A DNA stretch of 64,000 bases. It comes from Tolypeutes matacus. Its lineage: Eukaryota; Chordata; Mammalia; Cingulata; Chlamyphoridae. The position numbers and the translations under genes were made by a program. Shown here in pieces: positions 1-13,723 of the stretch. The stretch spans positions 5,927,565-5,991,564 of the forward strand of contig JAKSZT010054335.1 in the NCBI GenBank assembly GCA_026826555.1, read 5' to 3'. The notes beneath the pieces are model-generated. The model was not told where the DNA came from. It searched no databases and was given only the letters and a program-made list of their open reading frames with translations. Each line of letters opens with the position of its first letter. Positions within the stretch are counted from its first letter, which is position 1.

Positions 1-42
<42 letters not shown>
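1..42 (+). repeat. Poly(A) tract at window edge
   Basis: Forty-two A (then C) directly abut the interior of a minus-strand L1. The A run is on the wrong strand to be that L1's own tail. It is best read as the tail of a plus-strand retroelement inserted in the L1, with its body beyond the left edge. Confidence 0.6.
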
Positions 43-43
<1 letters not shown>

Positions 44-3000
44 AATGGTGACAGTGAGCATCCTTGTCTTGTTCCTGATCTTAGAGGGAAAGCTTTCAAC
101 CTTTACCCATTGAGTATGATGTTGGCTGTGGGTTTTTCACATATGCCTTTTATCATATTGAGGAATTTCCTTTTATTCCTATCTTTTGAAGTGTTTTTAT
201 CAAAAAAGGATGCTGGATTTTGTCGAATGCCTTTTCTGCATCTATTGAAATGATCATGTGTTTTTTTCCCTTCAATTTGTTAATGTGGTGTATTACATTG
301 ATTGATTGTCTTATGTTGAACCAGCCTTGCATACCAGGAATAAATCCCACTTGGTCGTGATATTTAAGTCTTTTGATACGCTGTTGGATTCAATTTGCAT
401 GTATTTTGTAGAGAATTTTTGCATCTATGTTCAATAGAGAGATTGGTCTGTAATTTTTTTTTTCTTGTAGAATCTTTATCTGGTTTTGGTATTAGGGTGA
501 TGTTCGCTTCATAAAATGTGTTGGGTAATTTTCCCTCCTCTTCAATTTTTTGGAAGAGTTTAAACAGGATTGGTGTTAATTCTTTTTGAAATGCTTGGTA
601 GAATTCACCTGTGAAGCCATCTGGTCCTGGACTTTACTTTGCTGGGAGATATTTGATGATGGATTCAATCCCCTTAAATGTGATTGGTTTGTTAAGTTCT
701 TGTATTTCTTGTAGCATCAGTGTAGTTTGGTTGTGCATTTCTAGAAATTTGGTCATTTCATCTAGGTTGTCTAGTTTGTTGGCATATAGTTTCTCATAAT
801 ATCCTCTTATGATTCTTTTTATTTCTGTGGGATCATTTGTAACATCCCTCCTTTCATTTCTGACTGTATTTATTTGCATCTTCTCTCTTTTTTTCTTTGT
901 TAGTCTACCTAGGGGTTTGTCAATTTTGTTGATCTTCTCAAAGAACCAGCTTTTGGTTTTGTTGATTTTCTCTATTGTTTTTCTGTTCTCATTTTCATTT
1001 ATTTCTGCTCTAATCTTTGTTATTTCTTTCCTTCTGCTTGCTTTGGGATTGGTTTGCTGTTCTTTTTCTAGTTTCTCTACTTGTTCAGTTAAATCTTTGA
1101 GTTTAGCTCTTTCATGTTTTTTAATATAGGCATTTAGTGCTATTAACTTTCTTCTCAAGACTGCGTTTGCTGTATCCCATAAGTTTTGATACGTTGTTTT
1201 CTCATTTTTATTTGTCTCAATATATTTACTGATTTCACTTGCAATTTCTTCTTTGACCCACTGATTATTTACGAGTGTGCTATTCAGTCACCACACATTT
1301 TCGAATTTACTTTTATCCTGTCTATTATTTCTAGTTTCATTCCATTATGATCTGAGAAGGTGCTTTGTATAATTTCAATCTTTTTATATCTATTGAGAAC
1401 TGTATTGTGACCTAACATGTGGTCTATCCTGGAGAAAGATCCATGGGCACTTGAGAAGAATGTATAACCTGCTGAGTTTGGATGCAGTGTTCTGTGTATG
1501 TCTGTTAGGTCTAACTTGTTTATGATATTGTTCAAGTTCTCTGTTTCCTTATTGATCTTCTGTCTAGTTGTTCTATCTAATGATGTGAGTGGGGTATTGA
1601 AGTCTCTAACGATTATTGTAAAAATGTCTATTTCTCCCTTCAGTGTTGCCAGAGTTTGTCTCATATATTTTGGGGCACCCTGGTTAGGAATGAGATATTT
1701 ATGACTGTTATGTCTTCCTGGTGGATCGTCCCTTTTATTAATATATAATGGCCTTCTGTGTCTCTTATGACTTTTTTGCATTTAAAGTCTATTTTGTCTG
1801 ATATTAGAATAGCTATCCCTGCTCTTTTCTGGTTACTGTTTGCATGGAGTATCTTTTTCCAACCTTTTGGTTTCAGCCAGTTTGTATCCCTGCGTCTAAG
1901 GTGAGTTTCTTGTAAGCAGCATATGGATGACTCGTGTTTTTTCATCCATTCTATCAGCCTGTATCTTTTGATTGGGCAGTTTAATCCATTCACATTCAAT
2001 GACATTACTGTAAATGCACTATTTACTTCCTCCATTTTATTCTTTGGTTTTCATATGTCATCTTGTTTTTGTCTCTCTTTTTACTCTTTTGGTTATTCTT
2101 TCTGGTATTCTTTCTTCTATACTCTCCTCCAAGTTTCTCTCTCTTGTCTTTTTCTTTCAGGTTCTAAGGTTTCCTTTAATATTTCCTGCAAAGGTGGATT
2201 CTTTTTTGCAAACTCTCTTAGTTTCTGTTTGTTTGTGAATATTTTATACTCACCTTCATATTTGAACGTGAGTTTTGCTGGATAAAGAATTCTCGGCTGG
2301 CAGTTTTTCTCTTTCAGTTTCCTAATTGTATCATACCACTGTCTTCACGCCTCCATGGTTTTGGAAGAGAAGTCTTACTGGACGTCCCTGGTACGTGATC
2401 ATTTGCTTTTCTTGCTGCTCTAAGAATTTTCTCTATATCTTTGACATTCTGAATAGTATGTATCTTGGCGTAGGTCTATTTGGATTTATTCTTATTGGGG
2501 TACGGTGTGCTTCTTGAGAGTCGGGAATTTTTCAGCTATTATTTCCTCAAATTCTCTTTCTGCCCCTTTTCCTTCTCTTCTCCTTCTGGAATGCCCATGA
2601 CACGTATGTTGTTGCGTTTTGTGTTGTCATTCAACTCTCTGAGCCCCTGCTCAATTTTTTCCATTCTTTTCTCTGTTCTTTTTTCTCTTCAATTTTAGCT
2701 TCTGTCTTCTATATCACTTATTCTTTCTTCTATCATTTTGAGTCTGCTGTTGTATGCCTCAAATGTATTTTTGACCTCACCTATTATGTCTTTCATTCCC
2801 ATGAGCTCTGTTACTTTTCTGTTCAGGATTTCAAATTCTTCTTTGCATTCGGTCAATGTCTTCTTGATGTCATTTATCTCTTTAACTATATTGTCTTTCA
2901 ACTTATTAATTTGATTTTGGAAGTTTGTGGTCATCTTGCTGATTAGTTCTCTCAAATTCTGCACCTCTTCTGGGACTTTGATGTATTCCTTTTCTTAGGG

Positions 3001-4406
3001 CATGTCTTCTATTTTCTTAGCATGGCTCGTAATTTTTTGCTGGTGTTTAGGCATCTGGTTAGGATGTAGTTTACTCAGATGATCAATTTCTTCCTCTTTT
3101 ATAGGGATTTAGTGGCAGGAGGCTGTGAGTTACTACAGCTCTTTGATTTTTGGCTCGACCTGCCTGGATTGTTAGGATTGTCCTGCTGGTTGCTCAAAAC
3201 TGGGCACTGGGCCCAGTTAATTGGTTTTAGAGTTGCTTCCTATGGCCTTGGGCAGGGAGGCTATAGTGGCCAGGAAAAGCCTCTCCTCATTTTTAAGTTT
3301 CTTATGTGCACTTCCTTGGTTTGACAGGAGATGGAGCTCTTTGGCAGCTCTCAAATCAATGCCTGGTCCGAGTGTATTTGTTGCAACACAGACCAGATCA
3401 ATGTGATAGAGCTTCCTGTCTGGAGGCTAAGAGCCTTGTAATTCAAACTTTCTGAGACAGTTCTCGAGTCTTCTCTGGCAGCCCCCTCCTTTTTCCCAGG
3501 TAGGAAATATTTCCACTCCCCTCTGAGTCCTCATCAATCTGTCCCTGTTAGTAGAGGAGGAGATTGGGAGGTTTGTATATCTTTAGCCCCTTGCAGGCTC
3601 CAAGGCAAACAATGGCGCAGCCCCACCCAGCCTGGAAGGGCTCTCAGAACAGGGCAGACCAAACTTGAGAGTCAAAAGCCGAGTCAGCCCCAGGCTCTCT
3701 TTCCCTTTTCCTGTGGAGTTCTCAACAATTAGTCCAGGCTAGAGGAGAGGGAGAATGCCAGGGTAGGATTTCTCCAGTCCTTTGTAGGCTCCCAGGGCAA
3801 ACCACCATGTTGTCCCACCTGGCCTGGAAGGGCCTATAGGGCACAGCAGACCAAATTTGTTGGTCAGAAGCTGAGTCAGCCTTAGGCTGTTTCCCTTTCT
3901 CTCCCCTTTCCTGGGGTGGTAGATCCCTGGAGCCCCCTTCATCTGTAGTCGCAAGTCCAGAGGCCCAAGAATTCTAGAGTCTTTAGTGTGGGGGAGGGTG
4001 CTGGCAGCAGCACCTGCTTCTGGTTCCAACTCAGGGTTCTGTCATTGAGTTTTCCCTCTTTTTTTTTTTTTAAAGATTTTATTTATTTATTCATTCACCC
4101 CCCCCTTTGCTGCCCGTGCTCGCTGGGTCAGTCAACCACGCCGTGCGGGCGGGCCCGCCCTCACCAGGAGGCCCCGGGAACCGAACCTGGGGCCTCCCAT
4201 ATGGTAAACGGGAGCCCCACTGATTGAGCCACAGCCGCTTCCCAAGTTTTCCCTCTTTTGTCCCTCTCTCCTCTGGGTTGTGTGCAGCCTTCACCTGCTG
4301 TCCTCAACCCTAGAAGATCTTTCTTGGGGCTGTTTCAGCCTGTCCTCTAGCTATTTTCCTGAAGAAGAGATTCCTGTTTCTTATTAGTATGCCATCTTCC
4401 CGGAAG
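43..4406 (-). mobile_element. LINE-1, minus strand, 5' end intact, 3' part missing from window
   Basis: Reads right to left as L1. The 5' end is at about 4406 with the GAAGATGGC start typical of L1. The 5' UTR follows (about 3040-4406), then ORF1 remnants (2695-2964 coiled coil) and ORF2 with the endonuclease start at 2035 and reverse transcriptase up to 43. ORF1 and ORF2 carry many stops and frameshifts, so it is dead. A SINE splits its 5' UTR (4064-4243). It parallels the L1 at 19531-26040 throughout, but is cut at the reverse-transcriptase region by the poly(A) at 1-42. Confidence 0.9.
4064..4243 (-). mobile_element. DAS-type tRNA-derived SINE in L1 5' UTR
   Basis: Minus-strand copy with a T tract, TTTATTTATT tail region and a tRNA-like head ending CCGCTTCCC. 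A perfect 15-bp duplication AGTTTTCCCTCTTTT flanks it (4049-4063, 4245-4259), so it is younger than the L1 it sits in. Confidence 0.9.
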
Positions 4407-5364
4407 TCCCCCAAAGTGTCTTAGGAAACATAATGAGAATCACTACATCTGACCCATCAAAGTGCTCACCTGAGGGGAGTTAGTTCAGGCGGCATGTCAG
4501 GATGGGGGTTCATGTGTGCTGTGCCGAGTCCTGGCATTATTTCAGGTTCTTTCTCAATGTTATGCATATTAATTGCAGTTTTGAGGATGCTTTGAGATTC
4601 TAGAACTGCCAATTGACAGGAGTAGGGTACTCTAGTAAACTTTTCAGGTAACTGTAAAGCATTCTCTGATCATTTTTTAAAATCTAGTAGGAAAAAACAG
4701 ATAATTTTCATTTTTATGTATATCAGTCTCCCATGTGATTATCATGTGATTCTTTATTCCTCGGAGTGGTAACCTAAAGACATTGGTTGTTTAAAGGTTT
4801 TGCAATTGTGACTTTGACCTAGTTGGGAAAATCACCCCGTTTCTAACATTTGCTTCTAAATGGGCAAATTGGCTCATGCAATTGGTATAATTGGCTTATT
4901 CATTCTACATTCAAAAGATATTTAATTAATTGCCATGCTCAGCACTAAGTGAGTTGGGATATAATAGCATGCAAACTCAGAAACTGTCTTCATTTCATGG
5001 AGTTCATCGTCTGGAAGGGAAGACACATATTAATCAAATAACCACACTAATGAAAGTTAATTATAAACCAAAATCAATATTTTGAATGAAAGAATTGTGG
5101 TTCTGTTTAAAGAGAATGACCCCTCCAAAAAAATCTGACCTATATGGGGTGCTCAACATGGCCTTACTGTGAAGGTTATTATACCTAAGCTAAGATATGA
5201 TGGATCAATAGGGGTTAACTGAGCGAATACACTGTGGTAGGGAATACAGGTGTACCTTGGAGGTATCACGGATTGGGTTACAGATCACTGCAAGAAAGCA
5301 AATATCACAACAAAGCAAGCCATACAGAGTTTTTAGTTTCCCAGTGCTTATAAAACTTAAGTTT
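4407..5364. other. Intergenic sequence with an L2-like relic
   Basis: Mostly A+T-rich sequence without a recognisable gene. 4883-5030 looks like the 3' part of an old L2 (the attatt-catggag-ttcatcgtctggaagg pattern), plus strand. Nothing else is assignable by eye. Confidence 0.4.
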
Positions 5365-5590
5365 ATGGAAGTGGATGTGGCTCAAGCAGTTGGGCATCCA
5401 GCTACCATATAGGAGATACCGGTTCAGTTTCCGGTGCCTCCTAAAGAATACAAGCTGATGCAATGAGATGACACAATGAGGAAACACCATGAGAGACACA
5501 ACAAGCAGGGAGTGGATGTGGCTCAAGCAATTGGGTGCCTCCCTTCTACATGGGAGGTCCTTGGTTAGGTTCCCAGTGCCTCCTAGACGT
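5365..5590 (+). mobile_element. DAS-type SINE, two tandem units
   Basis: Two tRNA-like heads (GGAAGTGGATGTGGCTCAAG near 5367, GGAGTGGATGTGGCTCAAGC near 5509) are joined by the usual linker, a dimeric SINE arrangement. The second unit lacks an A-rich tail, so it is truncated. Confidence 0.75.
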
Positions 5591-5718
5591 CAAACTAGGG
5601 AACAAACTAGATCCTCTGATCTCAAGTTGACTGCTTACTTTCAACACTCCACACCTTCCAATTCCACCAGAAATGTTACCATCATCTCCCCTCTTTTGTT
5701 TCCTTTCAAGTTGGTGCA

Positions 5719-5881
5719 AGGTTCTCAAACGTCAGCTTGGGAACTACCTAGAGGGCTTGTTAAAACCTATCTCTGGGCCCTATTCATAGAACTTCTGACT
5801 CTGTGGGTCTGGATGGGGCCTAACACTTTGCAATTCTACTAAGTTACAGGGGATGCTGCTGTTGCAAGGCTGGGACCACAG
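5719..5881 (+). mobile_element. MER20-like DNA transposon relic
   Basis: Starts GTTCTCAAAC and runs through the typical non-autonomous hAT pattern (cttgttaaaacc, tctgggccc, gactctgtgggtctgg). Recognised by resemblance and diverged. Confidence 0.5.
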
Positions 5882-6215
5882 GTTACATTCATTTGAGCTC
5901 AAGTGAATCACATCTCCTGTTCTTTGACTCCAAACCCTGCTTGCCTGCCTGCCTTGTACTCTTACAGTAATCATTATTGCAGGTCCAGGATTTTCAAGTT
6001 TCCCATAGGTATTGAAACATACTTCATCTCCCATCTTTAAAAAAAAAAATTTTTTTCCCCTCAATCCCCTTCTTCACTCCTCACTCTCTCCCTCTTACTC
6101 TTCACAACCAATATTTTTGGAAAAGTCTCCACTGGCTTTTTCCATTTCCTCATCTCCCATTCACACCAACTGTTCTAAGCCCAATGTGTTCTGAATGATT
6201 ATTTTTCAGTTGTGT

Positions 6216-6446
6216 TTTTCTTTTTTTTTCTTCAAGATTTACTTTTTTATTTTTTATTTATCTCCCCCTTGCTGCTTGTGCTCGCTGTGTCCGTTTGCTT
6301 TTGCGTTTTTCTGTGTCTGCTGGTCTCCCTTTGTTGGGTCAGCTCACCACGTCTGCCGCTGGCTCGCCTTCACCAAGAGGCCCAAGGAATTGAACCCAGG
6401 GCCTCCCGTATGGTAAACGGGTAAAATTGAACCACAGCCGCTTCCC
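6216..6446 (-). mobile_element. DAS-type SINE
   Basis: T tract at left, tRNA-like head at right ending CCGCTTCCC. The internal region differs from the shorter subfamily and carries the gtgtccgtttgctttt spacer. No clear target duplication. Confidence 0.8.
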
Positions 6447-7069
6447 AGTCATGATCTTGTTGAACCTCTCAGCAGCATTTTACCCTGCTGGCCACACCCT
6501 CTTCTCTAAACCCTTTTCTTCTGGCTCCCTTCATATCAAGCTCCGTGCTTTTGTTCCTCCTCCCTAGCTCTTACCCTCCTTTGCATATTCATCCTCTTCC
6601 ACCTCAGCATTACATCGGGGTTTCTCAAGGCTCCCTAGATTTTCTTCATTTTTCTGTGTCTGAACACAATATGAACTATAGACATGACCTTCAAATATCT
6701 ATGAATCCCAATTTTGTAGCTCCAGCCCAGATCTCTTTTCTGATATACAGACCGTTTCCAATTGCTTCACTGACATCTAAGCTTTGATGTTCCAAAGGCT
6801 CCTCAAACTCGGGTTGTGCAAGATAGAGCTTCTCCACAAGCCTGACTTTCCGTCAATGACGCTACCATCCATACAGGTCTGCAAACCAGAGATCTAGGAC
6901 TCATCCTTGAAGTCGGCTTGTCCTTCACTGCTGTATCCAACTCATCACCAAAACCATGTGGGGCTTTTTCCACATAACCTTTCTTTTGAAACTGTCCACT
7001 CCTCTTCAGCTCCATCTTGGCCCCAAATTACTATCAACTTCACAGCTATGGGGTTTCTTCACAGGCCGT
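6447..7069. other. Upstream flank of the CpG island, unassigned
   Basis: Pyrimidine-rich non-coding sequence. The short open frames have no recognisable protein content. No repeat is identified by eye. Confidence 0.3.
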
Positions 7070-7101
7070 TTGGGCGTAGGGAGGCTCCCTCCAGGCCGCT
7101 C

Positions 7102-7109
7102 ACTTCCGG
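7102..7109. promoter_or_regulatory. ETS-type binding site
   Basis: ACTTCCGG, the classic CpG-island ETS/GABP core, sits 8 bp upstream of the CCAAT box. Its position in the island makes use plausible. The assignment rests on motif match only. Confidence 0.45.
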
Positions 7110-7116
7110 GCCCCAG

Positions 7117-7121
7117 CCAAT
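7117..7121 (+). promoter_or_regulatory. CCAAT box (NF-Y type)
   Basis: CCAAT in the context AGCCAATAGG, a good NF-Y match, lies in the CpG island about 56 bp upstream of the X-box-like motif. Such spacing usually places a TSS roughly 50-100 bp downstream, near 7170-7230. Confidence 0.55.
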
Positions 7122-7169
7122 AGGAACCGACACTGCCCAGCCAGTTAGCGCCCGCGCTCCTGTCGGCGT

Positions 7170-7400
7170 GCTGCGTGCTGCTATGGAGACGGGAAGGGCG
7201 AGTCCAAACGCGGAGGGGCGCTAGCTCCGCCAGGGCTCACGCTGCCGCCCGCGTCCCCGCCGCCGTCCTTGCCGTCCCCCTCCGGCCTGAGGCGCGTGGG
7301 CCCATCCCGAGGCGGGCGCCGGGAGCCGACGCGCGACTTCTCTCCTCAGGCTGCCGAACGCCTTCGGAGCCCGCGGCAGTTTCAGCGGCCGCGATTCCGG
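7170..7400 (+). other. ULK4: Candidate non-coding first exon of ULK4
   Basis: A good 5' splice site candidate (CCGG followed by GTGGGT) starts at 7401 inside the CpG island and could join the acceptor at 11524-11525. Both ends are guesses. Another possible donor lies near 7605. No protein-coding reading is claimed for this exon. Confidence 0.3.
7177..7190 (+). promoter_or_regulatory. X-box-like (RFX) motif
   Basis: GCTGCTATGGAGAC matches the RFX X-box type (two half-sites around a central AT) at 12 of 14 positions, counting the pyrimidine-tolerant one. RFX factors drive many ciliary genes and ULK4 has reported ciliary roles, so the motif is in a sensible place. It is a match by eye only, and binding is not shown. 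Confidence 0.45.
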
Positions 7401-7826
7401 GTGGGTGTCCCCGTCGGCGGCCGCGGGAAAGAGCGCGGGCCTGAGGGGACCCCGTGCCGCCCGCGCCCCTTGCCAGGCGCGCTCTCCCTGCGGGGCTCTG
7501 CTTGGGGTTTCGGTTAAGCTGAAAACCGTGCGCGGCTTTCTCGGGGCTCTGGCTCATCGCCCGCGGGCCCTGGGGCTCCCGGGCTGAGGGGTTACTTGGA
7601 AGCCAGGGTGGGCGGCGCCCTCAGGGCCTCGGCGGGCCGCGCCTCAGCGGGCTTCACGGCCTCCCGGGGCTCGTCAGGACGCTGCGGGGCCTGGCCCCCG
7701 CGTGGGGAAACGTGCGTGCCAGGTGGCGCGGGACTCGCCGGTCTTGGAGAAGGGGGGACGTCTGAGGACAGGCCCGGTCTTCACCGCGCCCCTTCGCCTC
7801 ATTTCGCTCAGCGTTCGCGGAATCTT

Positions 7827-7935
7827 TTTTTTTATTTTTATTTTTTTTATTTTACCAGGAGGTCCCGGGGATCAAACCCGGGTCCATCCATATGGTAGAC
7901 AGATGCCCAACCGCTAGAGCCACATCTGCTTCCCA
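7827..7935 (-). mobile_element. Short DAS-type SINE just downstream of the CpG island
   Basis: 109-bp minus-strand element (T/A tail, then GGAGGTCCCGGGGATCAAAC and a head ending TGCTTCCC), flanked by a 12-bp duplication TCGCGGAATCTT (7815-7826, 7936-7947). It lies in putative intron 1 of ULK4 at the island's edge. Confidence 0.9.
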
Positions 7936-8263
7936 TCGCGGAATCTTAAATACCAACTCTGCATGCGGGCCTGGGATTTGCGCCGACTTTTGGCTCCACA
8001 GGTGTTTCTTAGGTGAACTTGTGGATTAAGAAAAGACTTTAAAAGCGCATCCCGCTTTTGAAAAATGGGGAGACTAAGCGGTGGTGCCTGGGAGCGCACC
8101 CTTGGGAAACGGTGGCCGTGAAAGGCAGGACTGTGGGTACTTTTGGGGAGCGAGAGAGGGATGATGATGGAGGTGGGCACGGGAGGGGCTGCGGCGTGGT
8201 GGTTACCAGGTGGCCCTCTGGTACCAATTCATTTAATTCCACATTGATTTTGTGGCGCTTTCT

Positions 8264-8350
8264 GTTTTTTAGGTACTGGGCACAGGGATTGAACCCGGGA
8301 CTTCGTATGTGGGAAGCCGGCGCTCAACCACTGAGCCACATGGGCTTCCC
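8264..8350 (-). mobile_element. DAS-type SINE, short
   Basis: Minus-strand head only, with a B-box complement (GGGATTGAACCCGGGAC) and terminal GGCTTCCC. Followed at once by a second copy. Confidence 0.75.
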
Positions 8351-8358
8351 TCAGTTGG

Positions 8359-8454
8359 TTTTTTTTTTTTTTTTTTCCCCAGGAGGCACCGAAACCAAAC
8401 CGGACCTCCTATGTGGTAAGGGGGGTGCTCAGCCGCTCGTCACATCCGCTCCCT
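8359..8454 (-). mobile_element. DAS-type SINE, short
   Basis: T tract then a diverged head (GGAGGCACCGAAACCAAACC to CATCCGCTCCCT), adjacent to the previous copy in the same orientation. Confidence 0.7.
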
Positions 8455-9025
8455 GTATTTGTGTTTTACTTTACAATGAGAAGTTTAGAAAGAGAGAAAA
8501 AAAAGCATATTAGGTGATCCAAGATGAGGAAGGTCCTTGGACCGAGCCAAAAGGAATCTTACAGTCATGGAATTTAAAATTTGAAACATAATTTAGAAAC
8601 TCACCTGCTGCAATTATTGTTTTATTCCACCAAAACTGATCCTCAGAAATGGGAAGTCCTTGAAAGTAATAAACCACTCGTAGCTAAGTAGACTTTAAAA
8701 ATTGCTGCTTATTGTTAATTTTAGGTTGAGTGCTGTGGTCATAAATGGTTATTCAGTCAAGGTTGAGGAAATAAATTTGGCCAAAATCAATTCAAAGTTT
8801 TCAAGATTTTACTTTTTTTTCTCCTTGTGGCCTAATTCCTTGTTTTCAAGGAATCAATCATTTGTCGTACATAAAATCTTATTATCTCATCCTGATGTAT
8901 CCTAATGTAGTCAATTTGTGAACATTAATTGAGTTTTCTGTTTTTTTTTTTTCCTGACTTAATAGCTTCTCCATCTTAACATATTGTCACTTTAATATTA
9001 TTAGGGACATATTGCATACTATGTA
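8455..9025. other. ULK4 intron 1, unassigned
   Basis: A+T-rich intronic sequence with no coding or repeat signature that I can name. Confidence 0.3.
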
Positions 9026-9027
9026 TT

Positions 9028-9403
9028 TTTTTTTTTTAAGATTTATTTATTTATGACTCCCCCCCCCATTGTTTTGGGCTCACTGTCTGCTTTCTGTGTG
9101 TTCTTCTGTGTCTGCTTGTCTTCTCCTTAGTCGGCACCAGGAACTGATTCTGGGACCTTTTGTAGTGGAGAGAGGTGCTCAATCTCTTGCACTTCATTAG
9201 CTCTCTGATTTGCTGCATCTCTTCTGTGTCTTTTTTGCTGTGTCCTCTTGTTGCGTCAGCTCTCTGCACAGGCTAGCACTCCTGTGCGGGCCACCTCTCT
9301 GCTTGGGCCAGCTTGCTTTTCACCAAGAGGCTCTGGGAATTGAACCCTGGACCTCTCCATATGGTAGACGGGAGCCCAATTGCTTGAGCCACATCCACTT
9401 CCC
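9028..9403 (-). mobile_element. Dimeric DAS-type SINE
   Basis: Two minus-strand units in series (B-box complements near 9137 and 9340) with a long linker. Possible imperfect target duplication of ATGTATT/GTGTATT type at 9020s and 9411. Confidence 0.8.
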
Positions 9404-9861
9404 ACATGCTGTGTATTGTTTACCTCTTGCCATATAATTATTCCTGTTAAGGCTGCATTTTGGTGGGTTGGGAGTTGGTTTTTTTTTTTTTTTTTTTTTT
9501 TAGTGAATGAGTTTTAGGGAGGAGTGGACTACTGTTGGATGTAAAAGGAATTTAGTAAAACTATTGATGAAAAGAGATACTAATCTGTGCCTTTTTTGGT
9601 ATTCCATCTATTTAAATTCAAAATACTTCCACAGCCTTCCTACCTAGAATTTAAAAAATTTCCATGCTAAGAGTCTTTCTTCTGATTTTGATCCAGACAA
9701 CAGGTTTATAGTCCAAATAACTAAATATAATTACTAGCCTATAAATTTTTATGGTGGATATTTTCCCATCTTGCTGTAGTTTTTTAATATCATTGGAAAA
9801 TGGAATTACAGGATTAGAGTTACTACTAGATTCTTAGATTACTAGTTTCCTTCACCAGAAT
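9404..9861. other. ULK4 intron 1, unassigned
   Basis: Contains a 22-nt T run at 9479-9501 and A+T-rich sequence. Nothing further is recognised. Confidence 0.3.
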
Positions 9862-10192
9862 AGGGGTGAGCAAACTAAGACCTGCAAAGCAAATCTGACT
9901 GCCTGCCTGCTTTTGTATGGCCAACAACCTAAAGAATGGTTTTTACCTCTTTAAAACGGCCGAGTTAAAAAAAAAAATCAAAAGAAGAATAATATTTTGT
10001 GACATGAAAATTATATGACATTTAGATTTCAGTGTCTATAAATAAAATTTTAGCAGAGATGCCCATTTGTTTATCTATGACTACTTTCATGCTACAACTG
10101 CAGAGTTGCATATTTGCAAGTGACGATAAGGCCTACAAAACTTAAAATATTTAGTCTCTGTCTGATTACAGAAAAAAGTTTCCAACTCCTGT
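9862..10192 (+). mobile_element. hAT-like DNA transposon relic
   Basis: Begins AGGGGTGAGCAAAC and ends CAACTCCTG, the inverted-end pattern of the widespread mammalian 'ggtcagcaaac ... gacccctg' element. Related relics lie at 10797, 31268 and 31667. Confidence 0.5.
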
Positions 10193-10261
10193 CCTAGGAC
10201 AATCTTGGAAATTTTTCTCATTTATAAAACAAGTTGTCTTTATGCTCTATGCATTTTATTA

Positions 10262-10390
10262 CTCTTTTGAGATGGACAGTGATTTCAGTGGTTTTTAGTA
10301 TACTCACAAAGTTTTGTAACCATCACCACCATCTAATTCCAGAACATTTTCATCACCCCAAAAAGAAACCCTGTGCCCATGAACTTATTG
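10262..10390 (-). mobile_element. Old L1 3' fragment
   Basis: Carries the ctatcaccaccatct - ccagaacattttcatcacccc pattern typical of ancient mammalian L1 3' regions read on the minus strand. Short and diverged. Confidence 0.45.
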
Positions 10391-10796
10391 CTCTTTTATA
10401 TTTTCTGTTTGTTTCAGAGGGATTTTGCTGTAGGTTCTAACTTATATTTCATATAGAAACACAAACTATCTTTAAAGAGGAACTCTTCTTGGTTAATTTC
10501 TAAGAAGTTTTCTATAGTCTAGCATGTATAGTCCTCCCAAAAGACGCTAATTTAGGAAAGATTGTTTTTATTTGAGTAAATACTCTGATTATATTGTTGT
10601 AAGTATTGTGTTTTAAGTTATCAATTCCAATATTTTACTTCAATTCTAAATGAAATCTAGTCTGATAAAAGACTACATCAAATCCTCATTCACTCTTGAA
10701 AAATAAGGTATATTGGCCAAAAAATGAACTCGTTTAACTGCTTATATGCTAGATAAAGGATGAAGTACTTGGTTTAAAAAACAAATCTTGATTTAG

Positions 10797-11019
10797 AACA
10801 GGAGCTGACAAACTTTTCCTATAAAGGGCCAGATAGGAAATATTTTGGGGTTTGCACAGGCCATAGGGTCTCTCTTGCAATTACTCAGTTTTGCTATTGT
10901 AGCCTGAAAGCAGCCAGGGACAATGTGTATGGGCGTGGTGGTGTTCCAAAGAAACTTGATTGACAAAAACAGACATTGGGCTGGATTTGACCTATGAACC
11001 AGTGGTTTGCTGACCTCTA
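10797..11019 (+). mobile_element. hAT-like DNA transposon relic
   Basis: Opens CAGGAGCTGACAAAC and includes taaagggccagataggaaatattt. It closes TTGCTGACCTCT, an inverted terminus. Same family as 9862-10192 in opposite sense. Confidence 0.6.
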
Positions 11020-11525
11020 ACAATACTATTTGGATCGACTCTTATGGCTAGATGGAAATATCATCAGTCCACATTTATTTATAAAATATTTTCACATACA
11101 TTGTGTCCTTTGCTTCTCATAATTTATGAGGTTTAGGTGGCACATATATTGTTCAGTTACACAGTGTGCTTTCCATTGTACTAGCGTTTCCTTGTAACAG
11201 AGAAAGTCAGAGAGCTATCAGGATACATTGGCTGAAATCTCATTCATGCCCTGATTCTGATACATGTGATAGTTGAAAAGCAACTGTTACTTTCACTGCT
11301 TTTTGTTAAGATCTTGAAGATGAGAAGTTGCTTTGTAATTGTTTCTTTTTTACTTATTCTCACCTTAACTTTGTTCATCCTATAAAAAGTGTTTAGTATT
11401 AAACACTTGAAGGTGAATTTTCTGAATTATTGAATTATTGGATTTATTTATATATTAGGTATACTAGGCTAATTAATCATGTAACTAGCATGCATTTATA
11501 AGTATCTTTTTTGTTTATTTTTTAG
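11020..11525. other. End of ULK4 intron 1, unassigned
   Basis: Low-complexity A+T-rich sequence leading to the polypyrimidine tract and AG of exon 2 at 11524-11525. No repeat recognised. Confidence 0.3.

Positions 11526-13723
<2,198 letters not shown>

Larger units (their letters stand above)
7070..7800. promoter_or_regulatory. ULK4: CpG island, probable ULK4 promoter
   Basis: This stretch is abruptly G+C-rich and dense in CpG, while both flanks are A+T-rich repeats. It lies 3.8 kb upstream of the first coding exon of ULK4 and is the only such island in the window. It holds an ETS-type site, a CCAAT box and an X-box-like motif within 90 bp (7102-7190) and no TATA box, as expected of a broadly expressed CpG-island promoter. 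Direction toward ULK4 is inferred. Transcription in both directions is possible, and no exon of a divergent gene is recognisable upstream. Confidence 0.8.

Noticed and set aside
1..7069. Search for a divergent neighbour gene (TRAK1 lies upstream of ULK4 in human)
   Set aside because: No exon of it is visible. The interval is L1, SINE and unassigned DNA.
7175..7610. Several open frames of 80-106 codons in the CpG island
   Set aside because: Open on both strands only because G+C-rich DNA lacks stop codons. They show Ala/Arg/Pro/Gly composition and no domain.
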